Positions 27,342 through 35,849 of a DNA stretch of 64,000 bases are shown here, piece by piece. Source of the stretch: Lactobacillus kefiranofaciens (lineage in GTDB: Bacteria > Bacillota > Bacilli > Lactobacillales > Lactobacillaceae); the NCBI RefSeq assembly GCF_900103655.1, contig NZ_FMXC01000001.1, forward strand, positions 62,001 to 126,000, given 5' to 3'. A program made the position numbers and the translations under genes. The notes under the pieces are model-generated. The model worked only from the letters and a program-made list of their open reading frames with translations, was not told the DNA's origin and did not search any database. How positions within the stretch are numbered: position 1 is the stretch's first letter; every line of letters starts with the position of its first letter.

Positions 27342-27683
27342 ATGGATGAATTAACGAAAAACGAAGAACTAGGCGATTTATATGCCTACTATGGTTCATT
27401 ACTAACTCAGGGACAGCAATCCTATTTTGAAGATTATTATTATAATGATTTGTCTTTGGGTGAAATAGCGCTTAATCATCAGGTCTCTAGACAAGCTGTC
27501 TATGATAATTTGAAGCGATCAAGTAAGATCCTGCAAAATTATGAAGAAAAATTACATATGAAACGTGATAATAATCATGTTGAGGATGTTTTAGCTGATG
27601 CTCTCTTATCACTAGACAATGATGATAGCCAAGCTGCAAAACAAGAAATAACGAATTTATTAAATCAATTGAGGGGAGAGTAA
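27342..27683 (+). CDS. ylxM: YlxM, putative SRP-associated helix-turn-helix protein
   Basis: UPF0122 family, 113 residues. It contains the sigma-factor region-4-like helix-turn-helix (QSYFEDYYYNDLSLGEIALN then HQVSRQAVYDNLKRSSKIL). Such proteins are encoded upstream of ffh in Firmicutes and have been linked to SRP function or its regulation. The stop lies 3 bases before the ffh start, and the ribosome binding site for ffh (GAGGGGAG) is inside ylxM. Confidence 0.9.
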   Translation: MDELTKNEELGDLYAYYGSLLTQGQQSYFEDYYYNDLSLGEIALNHQVSRQAVYDNLKRSSKILQNYEEKLHMKRDNNHVEDVLADALLSLDNDDSQAAKQEITNLLNQLRGE

Positions 27684-27686
27684 CCC

Positions 27687-29117
27687 ATGGCTTTTGAAAA
27701 TTTAAGTGAAAGAATTCAAAAAGCATTAAAAAATTTAACAGGCAAGGGTAAAGTTTCTGAAGAAGATATTAATAAGGCTAGTCGTGAAATTAGGTTAGCT
27801 TTATTAGAAGCCGATGTTAACTTTAGGGTCGTTAAAGATTTTATCAAAACGATTAAAAAAGAGGCATTAGGCGAGGAAGTACAAGAAAGCTTGAATCCTG
27901 GACAGCAGGTAATTAAGATTGTCAATGAACAATTGACAAAGATGATGGGTGAAGAAGCTGTTCCACTTAATAAGTCTAAGCATATTCCGACGATCATTAT
28001 GATGGTTGGTTTGCAAGGTACAGGTAAAACTACTACGGTTGGTAAATTAGCTTATCATTTGCAGAAGACAGAAAAGGCTCGTCCTCTGTTAATTGCTGGA
28101 GATATTTACCGTCCAGCTGCCGTTGACCAGTTAAAGCAAATTGGCGATAAGCTAAAGGTACCGGTCTATAGCGAAGATGGTGAAAAAGATGTCGCTAAGA
28201 TTGTTCAAGATGGATTAGCTGAGGCAGATAAAAATAAAAATGATTATGTTTTAATCGATACTGCTGGTCGTTTGGAAATTGATGAACCTTTAATGGAAGA
28301 ATTGGAACGAGTAAAGCAAGTTGCTGAGCCGGATAATATTCTTTTAGTTGTTGATGCCATGACTGGTCAAGCTGCAACTGATGTAGCCAAAGGCTTTGAT
28401 GAACGGCTAGATGTTACTGGTGTGATTTTGACCAAACTTGATGGTGATACTCGTGGTGGTGCTGCGCTTTCAATTCGTGCTGTTACTGGCAAACCAATTT
28501 TATTTACTGGTCAAGGTGAAAAATTAAGCGACTTGGATGTTTTCCATCCTGATCGAATGGCTTCAAGAATTTTGGGTATGGGGGATATGCTTTCCCTGAT
28601 CGAAAAGGCACAACAAGATTATGATGCCAAAGAAGCTCAAAAAGTAGCTGAAAAGATGCGTGAGAGTACTTTTGATTTTAATGATTTTGTAGATCAATTA
28701 AAGCAAGTACAAAAAATGGGTCCATTAGATCAGATTATGAAAATGATCCCGGGGATGGCTAACAATCCGCAACTTAAGAATTTGAGTATTGATCAAAAGC
28801 AAATTGATCATACTGAAGCTATTGTCTATTCAATGACCGAAGAAGAACGTGAAAATCCCGATATTTTAAATCCAAGTCGGCGCAGAAGAATTGCTGCTGG
28901 ATCAGGTCGTCCTGTTGTTGAAGTTAATAGGATGATCAAGCAGTTTAAGCAAATGCGTGATATGATGAGTAAAGTCACTAAAGGCAATATGAAGGGTTTA
29001 AGCAAGTTGCCTGGGATGGATTCGCCAATGGCTAAGATGGCTATGCGACGCATGAATAAAAACTTTAAGAAGAATAAAAAGAAGCGTTTACGTAAAATTA
29101 AGCGATTCCACTCATAA
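27687..29117 (+). CDS. ffh: Signal recognition particle protein Ffh
   Basis: GTPase subunit of the SRP that targets nascent membrane proteins to FtsY. The N domain is followed by the G domain with GLQGTGKTTTVGKLA, DIYRPAAVDQL, DTAGR and TKLDGD. The Met-rich M domain carries the RNA-binding RRRRIAAGSGRPVVEVNRM segment, and the C-terminus is Lys-rich. Length 476 residues, full length. Confidence 0.96.
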   Translation: MAFENLSERIQKALKNLTGKGKVSEEDINKASREIRLALLEADVNFRVVKDFIKTIKKEALGEEVQESLNPGQQVIKIVNEQLTKMMGEEAVPLNKSKHIPTIIMMVGLQGTGKTTTVGKLAYHLQKTEKARPLLIAGDIYRPAAVDQLKQIGDKLKVPVYSEDGEKDVAKIVQDGLAEADKNKNDYVLIDTAGRLEIDEPLMEELERVKQVAEPDNILLVVDAMTGQAATDVAKGFDERLDVTGVILTKLDGDTRGGAALSIRAVTGKPILFTGQGEKLSDLDVFHPDRMASRILGMGDMLSLIEKAQQDYDAKEAQKVAEKMRESTFDFNDFVDQLKQVQKMGPLDQIMKMIPGMANNPQLKNLSIDQKQIDHTEAIVYSMTEEERENPDILNPSRRRRIAAGSGRPVVEVNRMIKQFKQMRDMMSKVTKGNMKGLSKLPGMDSPMAKMAMRRMNKNFKKNKKKRLRKIKRFHS

Positions 29118-29143
29118 TTTTTGTAGCTGTTAAGGGAAAACAC

Positions 29144-29172
29144 TTTACACCCACAAAATTTGGTGGTATATT
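29144..29172 (+). promoter_or_regulatory. Promoter of rpsP
   Basis: TTTACA (29144-29149), 17-base spacer, TATATT (29167-29172), 35 bases before the rpsP start. The spacer holds a short inverted repeat (CCAC / GTGG). Confidence 0.6.
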
Positions 29173-29206
29173 ATTAATCGTTAAGTTTTTAGGAGGAAAT
29201 TAATTT

Positions 29207-29479
29207 ATGTCAGTTAAAATTCGTATGCACCGTGCTGGTGCCAAGAGAAAGCCATTCTACAGAATCGTTGTTGCAGACTCACGTATGCCACGTGATGGTC
29301 GTTTCATCGAACAAGTTGGTTACTACAACCCAGTTTCACAACCAAAGGAATTGAAGCTTGACGAAGACAAGATCTTCGATTGGTTACAAAAGGGTGCACA
29401 ACCTTCAGACACTGTTAGATCACTTCTTTCAGGTGCTGGCTTAATGACTAAGTTGCACGATGCAAAATACAACAAGTAA
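29207..29479 (+). CDS. rpsP: 30S ribosomal protein S16
   Basis: Ribosomal protein bS16, 90 residues. The start [20 protein letters not shown] and the [20 protein letters not shown] segment are diagnostic. Strong TAGGAGG site. Codon use is that of a highly expressed gene. A hairpin with T run follows, so the rpsP message is at least partly ended before rimM. Confidence 0.97.
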   Translation: MSVKIRMHRAGAKRKPFYRIVVADSRMPRDGRFIEQVGYYNPVSQPKELKLDEDKIFDWLQKGAQPSDTVRSLLSGAGLMTKLHDAKYNK

Positions 29480-29496
29480 TCTTGTTATGATTTAAG

Positions 29497-29526
29497 GCTT
29501 GATGCTATGTGCTTCAAGCTTTTTTT
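29497..29526 (+). terminator. Terminator or attenuator between rpsP and rimM
   Basis: Stem GCTTGATGC (29497-29505) / GCTTCAAGC (29511-29519) with one central T-T mismatch and loop TATGT, followed by seven T bases. No promoter is obvious between it and rimM, so read-through likely supplies rimM-trmD at a lower level than S16. Confidence 0.8.
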
Positions 29527-29547
29527 CTTACTTAAAAGGAGTTACCG

Positions 29548-30063
29548 ATGGAATATTTTGACGTAGCGAAGATCTTAACTACCCATGGTTTAACTGGAGA
29601 AGTTAAGGTAAATGTGATTACTGATTTCCCAGAAGAACGCTTTGCGGAAGGGATGCATTTAGCCTTAAAGGAAAATACTGATCGAATCTTAACTATTAAG
29701 AAGAGTCGGTCATTCAAGCAATTTTGGTTGCTGCAATTTAATGAAGTAACGGATATTGATGCAGCTGAGAAGCTACGTGGCAAGGTCTTAGTAGTTAGTG
29801 AAACTGATCGCGGAGAACTACCTAATAATGTTTACTATTATAAAGATATCTTAGGATGCGACGTGATCGATAATGAATCTGAGAAGATTTTAGGTAAGAT
29901 TACTGATATCCAATCACCAGGGGCTAATGATATTTGGTTAGTTCATGAAAAAAATGGTAAGGAATATTGGATTCCGAATATAGCTGATGTAATTAAAAGT
30001 GTAGATGTACCCGATAAAAAGATCTACGTTGATTTGATGGAGGGCCTACGCGATGAAGATTAA
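29548..30063 (+). CDS. rimM: 16S rRNA processing protein RimM
   Basis: Assists maturation of the 30S head and binds S19. The N-terminal barrel ([19 protein letters not shown]) and C-terminal PRC-barrel region ([14 protein letters not shown] ... GANDIWLV) are both present. Length 171 residues. AAAAGGAG site upstream. The last 11 bases overlap trmD, so the two proteins are probably translated in a coupled way. Confidence 0.95.
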   Translation: MEYFDVAKILTTHGLTGEVKVNVITDFPEERFAEGMHLALKENTDRILTIKKSRSFKQFWLLQFNEVTDIDAAEKLRGKVLVVSETDRGELPNNVYYYKDILGCDVIDNESEKILGKITDIQSPGANDIWLVHEKNGKEYWIPNIADVIKSVDVPDKKIYVDLMEGLRDED

Positions 30064-30772
30064 TGTTTTAACGCTTTTTCCTGATATGTTTACGCCTTTG
30101 CAGGTATCAATGCTAGGTCGCGGGCTAGAAGATAAGAAGTGGCAACTTAACTTAATTAATTTCCGTGATTTTACTAATGATGTTCATCATCACGTTGATG
30201 ATACTCCGTATGGTGGCGGAGCAGGGATGGTTTTACAAATAATGCCGATTAAGAAAGCATTAGATTCTTTATCATCGACTGGCAAGATTATTATTACTGC
30301 CCCACAAGGTAAGACTTTTAATGAAAAAATAGCGCAAGATTGGGCCAAAGAAGATGAATTAACATTTATTTGCGGTCATTATGAGGGCTTTGATCAGCGG
30401 GTATATAATTTAGCTGATGAAACAGTATCAATTGGTGATTATGTTTTAACTGGTGGCGAATTACCAACAATGAGCATGATTGATGCAACTGTACGTTTAA
30501 TTCCAGGTATCTTAGGCAATGCTGCTAGTCCAGTAGAAGAAAGCTTCTCACATGGATTGCTTGAATATCCGCAGTACACACGTCCTGCAGATTTTGAGGG
30601 GCAGAAAGTACCAGAAGTTCTGACTAGTGGCAACCATCAAAAGATTGCCGAATGGCGACATAAAGAAGCTTTAAAAGCAACTTATCTTCATCGACCTGAT
30701 TTATTGGAAAAGCGTGATTTAAGTAGCGAAGAAAAGAAAATGTTGACAGAAATTAGGTTAGAGCTTGATTAA
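30053..30772 (+). CDS. trmD: tRNA (guanine37-N1)-methyltransferase TrmD
   Basis: Methylates G37 next to the anticodon and prevents +1 frameshifting. The knotted SPOUT fold signatures are clear: [35 protein letters not shown] and [13 protein letters not shown]. Length 239 residues. The start lies inside the end of rimM. The rplS promoter overlaps its final codons. Confidence 0.96.
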   Translation: MKINVLTLFPDMFTPLQVSMLGRGLEDKKWQLNLINFRDFTNDVHHHVDDTPYGGGAGMVLQIMPIKKALDSLSSTGKIIITAPQGKTFNEKIAQDWAKEDELTFICGHYEGFDQRVYNLADETVSIGDYVLTGGELPTMSMIDATVRLIPGILGNAASPVEESFSHGLLEYPQYTRPADFEGQKVPEVLTSGNHQKIAEWRHKEALKATYLHRPDLLEKRDLSSEEKKMLTEIRLELD

Positions 30773-30793
30773 GTATTGTTTATTTGTTAAACT
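30765..30793 (+). promoter_or_regulatory. Promoter of rplS overlapping the end of trmD
   Basis: TTGATT (30765-30770), 17-base spacer, TAAACT (30788-30793). The -35 box covers the last codons of trmD. It would produce a leader of about 85 bases before rplS. Confidence 0.5.
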
Positions 30794-30794
30794 A

Positions 30795-30880
30795 GTTAGC
30801 GTGGCTAAAGTCACAACTAATCAAAGTTATGGGTGTTCCGCTGACGTTAGTACGTTGATGAATGCCGTAGAAGGAGAAAA
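30795..30880 (+). ncRNA. Structured L19 leader upstream of rplS
   Basis: About 85 bases lie between the rplS promoter and its ribosome binding site and include GGTGTTCCGCTGACG, ACGT repeats able to pair, and GATGAATGCCGT. The position and the TTCCGCTGA ... AATGC core agree with my memory of the Firmicute L19 leader family, a proposed autoregulatory binding site for L19. No database comparison was possible here. Confidence 0.6.
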
Positions 30881-30886
30881 TACATT

Positions 30887-31234
30887 ATGGATCCATTAAT
30901 TCAAGAATTAACTAAAGAACAAATTCGTGACGATATCCCTACTTTCCGTGCAGGTGATACTGTAACTGTTCACGTACGTGTTGTAGAAGGTACACATGAA
31001 CGTGTTCAGTTATTCGAAGGTGTTGTAATTAAGAAGAGGGGCACTGGCATCGGTGCTACTTACACTGTTCGTAAGATTGCTTCAGGTGTTGGTGTTGAAA
31101 GAACCTTCCCAGTTAACGATCCACGTGTTGCTAAGGTTGAAGTTAAGCGTCATGGTCGTGTACGTCGCGCTAAGCTTTACTATTTACGTGAACGTCATGG
31201 TAAGTCAGCAAGAATTGCTGAAGCACGTCGTTAA
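30887..31234 (+). CDS. rplS: 50S ribosomal protein L19
   Basis: Ribosomal protein bL19, 115 residues, at the 30S-50S interface. Diagnostic segments: [39 protein letters not shown] and the basic C-terminal [26 protein letters not shown] site. It has its own promoter and leader, which separates its dosage from trmD. Confidence 0.97.
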   Translation: MDPLIQELTKEQIRDDIPTFRAGDTVTVHVRVVEGTHERVQLFEGVVIKKRGTGIGATYTVRKIASGVGVERTFPVNDPRVAKVEVKRHGRVRRAKLYYLRERHGKSARIAEARR

Positions 31235-31243
31235 TTATCAAAG

Positions 31244-31274
31244 GAGTCAGTTCGATGTGAACTGGCTCTTTTTT
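31244..31274 (+). terminator. Terminator after rplS
   Basis: Ten-base stem GAGTCAGTTC (31244-31253) / GAACTGGCTC (31259-31268) with one G-T pair, loop GATGT, then six T bases. Confidence 0.92.
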
Positions 31275-31326
31275 ATTGATTAAGTTTGTGAAAATATTTA
31301 TTGTGTAACTTATGTGAAACGCTAAA

Positions 31327-31386
31327 ATAACTTCACAAGATATCAATAAATATTTATATATAAGTATTTATAGCTTGTGAAGTTAT
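31327..31386. repeat. Large imperfect palindrome in the rplS-UDG gap
   Basis: Arms ATAACTTCACAAG (31327-31339) and CTTGTGAAGTTAT (31374-31386) are perfect 13-base complements. Inside, ATAAATA (31346-31352) pairs with TATTTAT (31365-31371). The gap 31275-31484 has no supportable gene. It also holds a second inverted repeat (ATAAGTGT near 31404 with ACACTTAT near 31431) and the DnaA box below. It has no T run after it, so it does not look like a terminator. Confidence 0.7.
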
Positions 31387-31434
31387 GATTATAAAAATTA
31401 ATAATAAGTGTGGAATTACGTCTAAAACAGACAC

Positions 31435-31443
31435 TTATCCACA
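31435..31443 (+). promoter_or_regulatory. Perfect DnaA box
   Basis: TTATCCACA, the exact consensus 9-mer bound by DnaA, about 50 bases before the start of the broken uracil-DNA glycosylase gene and 22 bases before its candidate -10 TATAAT (31465-31470). A degenerate opposite copy (TGTGGAATT) lies about 25 bases upstream. A single box can arise by chance. Confidence 0.5.
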
Positions 31444-31493
31444 GTTATACTTGGGTAATTACTATATAATATAAATAAGGGTAGGTGATAATA

Positions 31494-32153
31494 ATGGATT
31501 ATCCGGAAAAATTAATTGCGGAGGTTATGCGACGCTCAAGAGGAATGAAATTAGAAGGCCTTAACTCAGGCAGCGGTCCACAGCATCCCTTGTTAATGAT
31601 TGTAGGAGAAGCCCCAGGAAGAAATGAAATAGTCAATAATATTCCTTTTAGTGGGAGTGCGGGAAAGGAACTGGATAAATCTCTTCGGCAAGTCGGTTTA
31701 ACTAGAAAGGATGTCTATATCACTAGTGCAGTTAGAAGTAGACCATTTGCGATCAAAAAAGTTTTTAGTAAACGAGAAAATAAAGAGGTTATTAAACGGC
31801 CTAATCGTAAACCGACGAAAAAGGAAATCTTAGCACATGCTCCATTTTTAGATTATGAAATTGATTATGCGCAGCCCAAAATAATAGTTACTTTAGGAAA
31901 TACTGGCCTTGAGAGGCTTTTAGGCCCAGGACATAGAATTTCAGCAGAGCATGGTAAAGTAATTGAAAATACGCCAATTTTAAAACTGGATGAAACAAAA
32001 AATGGTTATATTTAGTCTGATAAAAAATATACAATTATTCCAGAATATCATCCCGCTGCAATTTTCTATAATCGTAAATTGACAGAGGATATAATTAAGG
32101 ATTGGGAGATAATTAAACCTTATATAGCTAAAGAAAGGAAAAATAATGAGTAA
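31494..32153 (+). pseudogene. Uracil-DNA glycosylase family protein interrupted by an in-frame TAG
   Basis: Resembles the bacterial UDG superfamily (families 4/5 by pattern): VGEAPGRNE, PFSGSAGKEL, VYITSAVRSRP and VTLGNTGLERLLG. The frame hits TAG at 32013-32015 after ETKNGYI. It then continues open to TAA at 32151-32153 and encodes the expected C-terminal motif IPEYHPAAIFYNRKL, whose His is part of the active site. The interruption therefore removes a conserved catalytic element. Start taken at ATG 31494 with an AGGTG site; a GTG three codons earlier is possible. A truncated 173-residue product could still be made. Confidence 0.85.
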
Positions 32154-32952
32154 TGAAACTTTTTTAATTCCGATTAGACAAAATAATGATCTCTCAGATA
32201 TTGCTCTAAATGAACTTCGAATGGATTTAGATGAACATCCATTGTATCAACGTATTTATGCAGATCTGGCATATTTATCTGGTAATAATCGAAAATATAG
32301 TTTAAATAAAGTGGAGACAATAAATAGCCCTCTACGAAATAAAAAAATTTTGTTTTTAGGCTCTTCTGTAACGTTTGGCTTTGGCGCTTTAGGCGAATCT
32401 TTCGTAGATTATCTCTGGAAGAAAGATGGAATAGCTGCAATTAAAGATGCTGAAAATGGTACTACTTTGGTTGATCAAGCGACTTATAATGCAGGTGATT
32501 CTTATGTTGCACGCTTTAATAAAGAATTAAAGGAGACTAATCCTGATTTATTTGTTTTGCAATTATCTACTAATGATGCTAGACAAGGTAAAAAACTAGG
32601 TAAAATTAGTCAAAATGATGTTTTTGATACTCAGACTATTATTGGGGCTATGGAATATATTATTAGTACTGCTAAATCAAAATGGCATTGTCCAATTTTA
32701 ATTTATACTAATCCATATTTTGAAAGTGAATTATATGAAAAAATGGTAAATAGTGGACATCAATTAGCACAAAAATGGAATATTGAAATTTTAGATTTGT
32801 ATAATAATCCCAAGCTAAAAAAACAAGCTTCACTTTACATGGCTGATGAAATTCATCCAACTCGTGCCGGATATTTAAAGCAATGGTTACCTTTATTCGA
32901 AGATAAAATAATACAAATTTTGGTAGAAAAAAGCCTAAATCTTAAGACTTAG
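32146..32952 (+). CDS. SGNH/GDSL-family hydrolase
   Basis: 268-residue hydrolase of the SGNH superfamily. Block I is ILFLGSSVTFGFGA (Ser nucleophile), block III is QLSTNDARQG (Asn), and block V is ADEIHPTRAGY (Asp-x-x-His). No signal peptide, so cytoplasmic; natural substrate (ester, acetyl group or lipid) cannot be read. The ATG overlaps the end of the broken glycosylase frame by 8 bases and has an AAAGG site, so the two formed one transcript. Its last codons overlap the lexA terminator. Confidence 0.88.
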   Translation: MSNETFLIPIRQNNDLSDIALNELRMDLDEHPLYQRIYADLAYLSGNNRKYSLNKVETINSPLRNKKILFLGSSVTFGFGALGESFVDYLWKKDGIAAIKDAENGTTLVDQATYNAGDSYVARFNKELKETNPDLFVLQLSTNDARQGKKLGKISQNDVFDTQTIIGAMEYIISTAKSKWHCPILIYTNPYFESELYEKMVNSGHQLAQKWNIEILDLYNNPKLKKQASLYMADEIHPTRAGYLKQWLPLFEDKIIQILVEKSLNLKT

Positions 32953-32954
32953 GC
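32927..32954 (-). terminator. Terminator of lexA, inside the 3' end of the SGNH gene
   Basis: Arms GCCTAA (32933-32938) and TTAGGC (32949-32954), with further pairing inside. On the minus strand the hairpin is followed by a T run (A bases 32927-32932), so it serves lexA. On the plus strand there is no T run. Confidence 0.75.
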
Positions 32955-32962
32955 ATTAAACA

Positions 32963-33589
32963 TTAATCAATATTGTTACGGTAAAGGCTAACTACTTTAC
33001 CAAGAATTTTAACTTCTGAAAGAATAATAGGAGACATTGAATCGTTTTCTGGTTGCAAACGGTAATGTCCATTTTCTTTAAAGAAACGCTTAATAGTTGC
33101 TTCATTTTCTTCAGTCATTGCAACAACTATTTCACCATTATTAGCAGTTGATTGTTTCTTAACAATAACACTATCACCGTTTAAAATACCAGCATTAATC
33201 ATGCTATTGCCATGTATTTTAAGCATGAAAAGTTCACCAGCATCATTCTTAAGATCCGGTGGTAGTGGGAAATAATCCTCAATATCTTCTACTGCTAAAA
33301 TTGGTTGACCTGCTGCTACAACACCCACGATGGGAATAGTTGTGGGCTTAATGCCTAATTCTTTCTTGCCCTCAGCAGTAATTTCTAGAGCCCGAGGCTT
33401 AGTAGCATCTTTGATCAATAGGCCTTTGCGTTCAAGACGCGATAAGTGTCCGTGAACAGTTGAAGTTGAAGATAATCCTACTGCTGCACAGATTTCACGC
33501 ACCGTCGGTGGAAATCCGCGATGATCTACAGTATCATAAATGTATTGTAAGATTTCTAATTGCTTAGTCTCACTAGTTTTTTTAGGCAT
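32963..33589 (-). CDS. lexA: SOS repressor LexA
   Basis: Represses DNA damage genes until RecA-ssDNA triggers self-cleavage. The N-terminal winged helix (residues ~1-70, [20 protein letters not shown]) binds DNA. The cleavage site is Ala93-Gly94 in VVAAGQP, with catalytic Ser129 in HGNSM and Lys167 in ATIKRF. Length 208 residues. A candidate LexA box lies upstream, consistent with autoregulation. Confidence 0.96.
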   Translation of the reverse strand: MPKKTSETKQLEILQYIYDTVDHRGFPPTVREICAAVGLSSTSTVHGHLSRLERKGLLIKDATKPRALEITAEGKKELGIKPTTIPIVGVVAAGQPILAVEDIEDYFPLPPDLKNDAGELFMLKIHGNSMINAGILNGDSVIVKKQSTANNGEIVVAMTEENEATIKRFFKENGHYRLQPENDSMSPIILSEVKILGKVVSLYRNNID

Positions 33590-33666
33590 AATAGTCTTTC
33601 TCCGTTTACTTAAATTTTTATTATTTTATTTATAACATATATTCTACCAGAATTGAAAGGAAATAT

Positions 33667-33680
33667 CAAACAGGCGTTCT
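33667..33680. promoter_or_regulatory. Candidate LexA box between lexA and the ynzC-like gene
   Basis: CAAACAGGCGTTCT matches the Gram-positive consensus CGAAC-N4-GTTCG at 8 of 10 fixed positions. It lies 78 bases from the lexA start and 69 bases from the divergent gene, placed to control both. Confidence 0.6.
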
Positions 33681-33748
33681 AAAAAATATATCTTTTTTTA
33701 TTACTAAAAATACGGTAGACTAAAGATTGTTAATGTGAGGTGGATATT

Positions 33749-34003
33749 ATGACAATGAGCAAAGAAGAAGAAAAAAGGGTTACTGATCGAATTAATGAAC
33801 TTTATAATAAGAAAGAAAATGAAGGATTAACCCCTGCAGAAGAAAAAGAAAGAAAAGAATTACATCAAAAATTCTTGGCTAACTTTAGAGCTGCTTTCAA
33901 GCAAGATGTTGAAGATATGGTTATTCTGGATAAAAATGGTAAGGAAATCACTTCCGAAAGAGCCAAGCGCGCTCAAAGAAGAAAAGGACTTAGAAAAGAC
34001 TAA
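33749..34003 (+). CDS. DUF896/UPF0291 protein (YnzC-like)
   Basis: 84 residues in the DUF896 family: RINELYNKKENEGLTPAEEK, then FRAAFKQDVEDMVILDKNGKE and a basic C-terminus (SERAKRAQRRKGLRKD). Function unknown; short helical protein. I chose ATG 33749 because the GTGAGGTGG site sits 5 bases upstream; GTG 33740 and ATG 33755 are alternatives. In B. subtilis the ynzC gene belongs to the SOS operon yneA-yneB-ynzC divergent from lexA, and this gene holds the same position with yneA/yneB missing. Confidence 0.88.
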   Translation: MTMSKEEEKRVTDRINELYNKKENEGLTPAEEKERKELHQKFLANFRAAFKQDVEDMVILDKNGKEITSERAKRAQRRKGLRKD

Positions 34004-34069
34004 TTAACCCTTTAAAAAAGTTAAAAAATTATGTAAGATAATATTGTTAGTTAATGGAGGATATACAAT

Positions 34070-34288
34070 ATGAATTTAGGTTTAGCAATTTTTTTGATTA
34101 TTATTGCGCTCTTGATTGGTGCCGTAGCTGGTTTTTATGGTGCAAGAGCATATATGAAGAAATATTTTAAAGAAAATCCTCCTATCAGTGAAGATATGAT
34201 CGTTGCTATGATGTCTCAAATGGGACAAAAACCCTCTAACAAGAAGGTTCACCAAGTAATGAATATGATGAAACACCAGCAAAGATAA
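34070..34288 (+). CDS. UPF0154 small membrane protein (YneF-like)
   Basis: 72 residues. One N-terminal membrane helix ([26 protein letters not shown]) is followed by a basic stretch and the family segment [25 protein letters not shown]. Function unknown. The GGAGG site is clear. The yneF neighbour is also found near lexA in B. subtilis, so synteny supports the call. Confidence 0.9.
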   Translation: MNLGLAIFLIIIALLIGAVAGFYGARAYMKKYFKENPPISEDMIVAMMSQMGQKPSNKKVHQVMNMMKHQQR

Positions 34289-34310
34289 TTCAATTAATTA
34301 TTTTTTATTG

Positions 34311-34345
34311 AAAAGGCGAGGAAAATTTTCTTCGTCTTTTTTTGT
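34311..34345 (+). terminator. Terminator after the YneF-like gene
   Basis: Near-continuous inverted repeat of 15 bases per arm (34311-34325 / 34326-34340, with two G-T pairs) plus a T run. The innermost A/T pairs would form the loop. Confidence 0.88.
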
Positions 34346-34370
34346 ACACTTTTGTAAATGAAGTGAATAT

Positions 34371-35849
34371 ATGAAAATATTTAGAAAATTAGGCTGGTTC
34401 TTTAAACAAGAGAAAAAACGATACATTGTTGGCATCACTTTTTTAGCCCTGACTTCATTAGCCAATCTTGTGCCGCCGCGAGTTTTAGGGCTAATGGCAG
34501 ATCAGCTTGATAAAGGCCATATTTCTTGGGGCGAATATGGAATGTTAATACTAGCCGTATTAGCAGCAGCTTTTACGCTTTATGTTTTACGTTATTTTTG
34601 GCGTAAGCAGATTTGGGGGGAGCTGCTGAATTGGAACGGCAAATGCGTTCTAAATTATTTAACCATTTTATGATAATGGATCGAACTTTTTATCAGCGCC
34701 ATCGAACGGGCGATTTGATGGCACATGCGACGAATGATGTATCAGCTATTCAAAATGTTGCCGGCGATGGGGTTTTGACTTTAGTTGACTCTCTAATTAT
34801 GGGTCTTTCAACGATGATCGCGATGATTATTTTTGTTGATTGGCGCTTAACCGTAATAGTTTTATTGCCATTGCCGTTTCTGGCATTAGGTGCATGGAAG
34901 TTTTGGACAATTAGTATCTTTTATTGCCTATATTTCTAATATGGTTTGGCCAATGTTTGCAATCGGGTATCTTTTCAACATTTTGGAACGAGGCAGTGCA
35001 AGTTATGATCGAGTAGAAGAATTATTAGATGAAAAGCCTCTTATTACAGATGCTCATGCCGATCAGACCATTACTTCTAAAGATTTACAAGGCGATTTGC
35101 ATTATGATATTAAATCTTTTGCATATCTTGATGAAAAAGATATTCCAGTTTTAAAAAATATTGAATTTACTTTGAAGCAAGGCCAAACTTTAGGTTTAGT
35201 TGGGCGTGTTGGTGCCGGTAAAACAACAATTATTCAACTATTGCTGAGAGAATTTGATCAGTATCAGGGGCAGATAACTTTGAATGGCAAAGACATTCGC
35301 AATATTCCACTAAAAGTTTTATTGGGGCAGATTGCTTATGTACCACAGAATAATTTTTTGTTTTCAACCAGTATCGGCAAGAATATTGCGTTTTCTTCTG
35401 AAAAAGCAAATAAAAGTGATGTGGCGAGTGCAGCCGAAAAGAGTGATTTGCATGATGATGTTCTTCAAATGCCGAAGGGCTATGAAACTTTAGTTGGTGA
35501 AAATGGTATTTCCCTTTCTGGTGGTCAGAGACAAAGAATGTCAATTGCTCGAGCTTTGTTAAAAGATAGTCAGATTTTAATCTTGGATGATGCTTTGTCC
35601 GCTGTAGATGCTAAAACGGAAACAGAAATTTTGTCTGCATTAAGAAAAGAAAGACAAGATAAGACGACATTGATTGCAGTTCACCGTCTGACGTCAGTGA
35701 TGGATGCCGATCTGATTTTAGCATTAAAAGACGGGCAAATCGTAGAGCGTGGCAACCATCAACAGCTATTAGCAGAAGATGGCTGGTATGCAGAAATGTG
35801 GTGCAGACAGGAATTACAAGCAAAGGTAGGTGAAGACATCAATGAATAA
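34371..35849 (+). pseudogene. Broken ABC half-transporter (YheI/LmrC-like), frameshift plus internal deletion
   Basis: Type IV ABC exporter half with N-terminal membrane domain and C-terminal ATPase. The frame runs from 34371 (RYIVGITFLALTSLANLVPPR) to a run of six G at 34615-34620. Seven would restore the family segment W-G-G-A-A-E-L-E-R, so one base is lost. The second frame covers RSKLFNHFMIMDRTFYQRHR to about 34900. Then about 100 residues of the usual membrane domain are missing and a third frame resumes at GQLVSFIAYISNMVWPM, running to 35849 with LVGRVGAGKTTIIQLL, LSGGQRQRM and ILILDDALSAVD. The LDD form is the degenerate site normal for this partner. Confidence 0.9.

Noticed and set aside
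31053-31283. Second gene overlapping rplS in another frame
   Set aside because: It runs through the terminator, has a repetitive hydrophobic product and no ribosome binding site.
31435-31443. A replication origin near the DnaA box
   Set aside because: Only one perfect box and one weak copy are present, with no dnaA/dnaN genes or box cluster, so an origin is not supported.
32013-32015. Programmed read-through or selenocysteine/pyrrolysine at the TAG in the glycosylase gene
   Set aside because: Selenocysteine uses TGA, pyrrolysine is not known in lactobacilli, and no stem-loop follows. Nearby genes carry plain nonsense mutations, so a pseudogene is simpler.
34600-34640. Programmed ribosomal frameshift in the ABC transporter gene
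   Set aside because: A G run could support slippage, but the same gene also has a large deletion and its partner has two stops, so decay explains all lesions.
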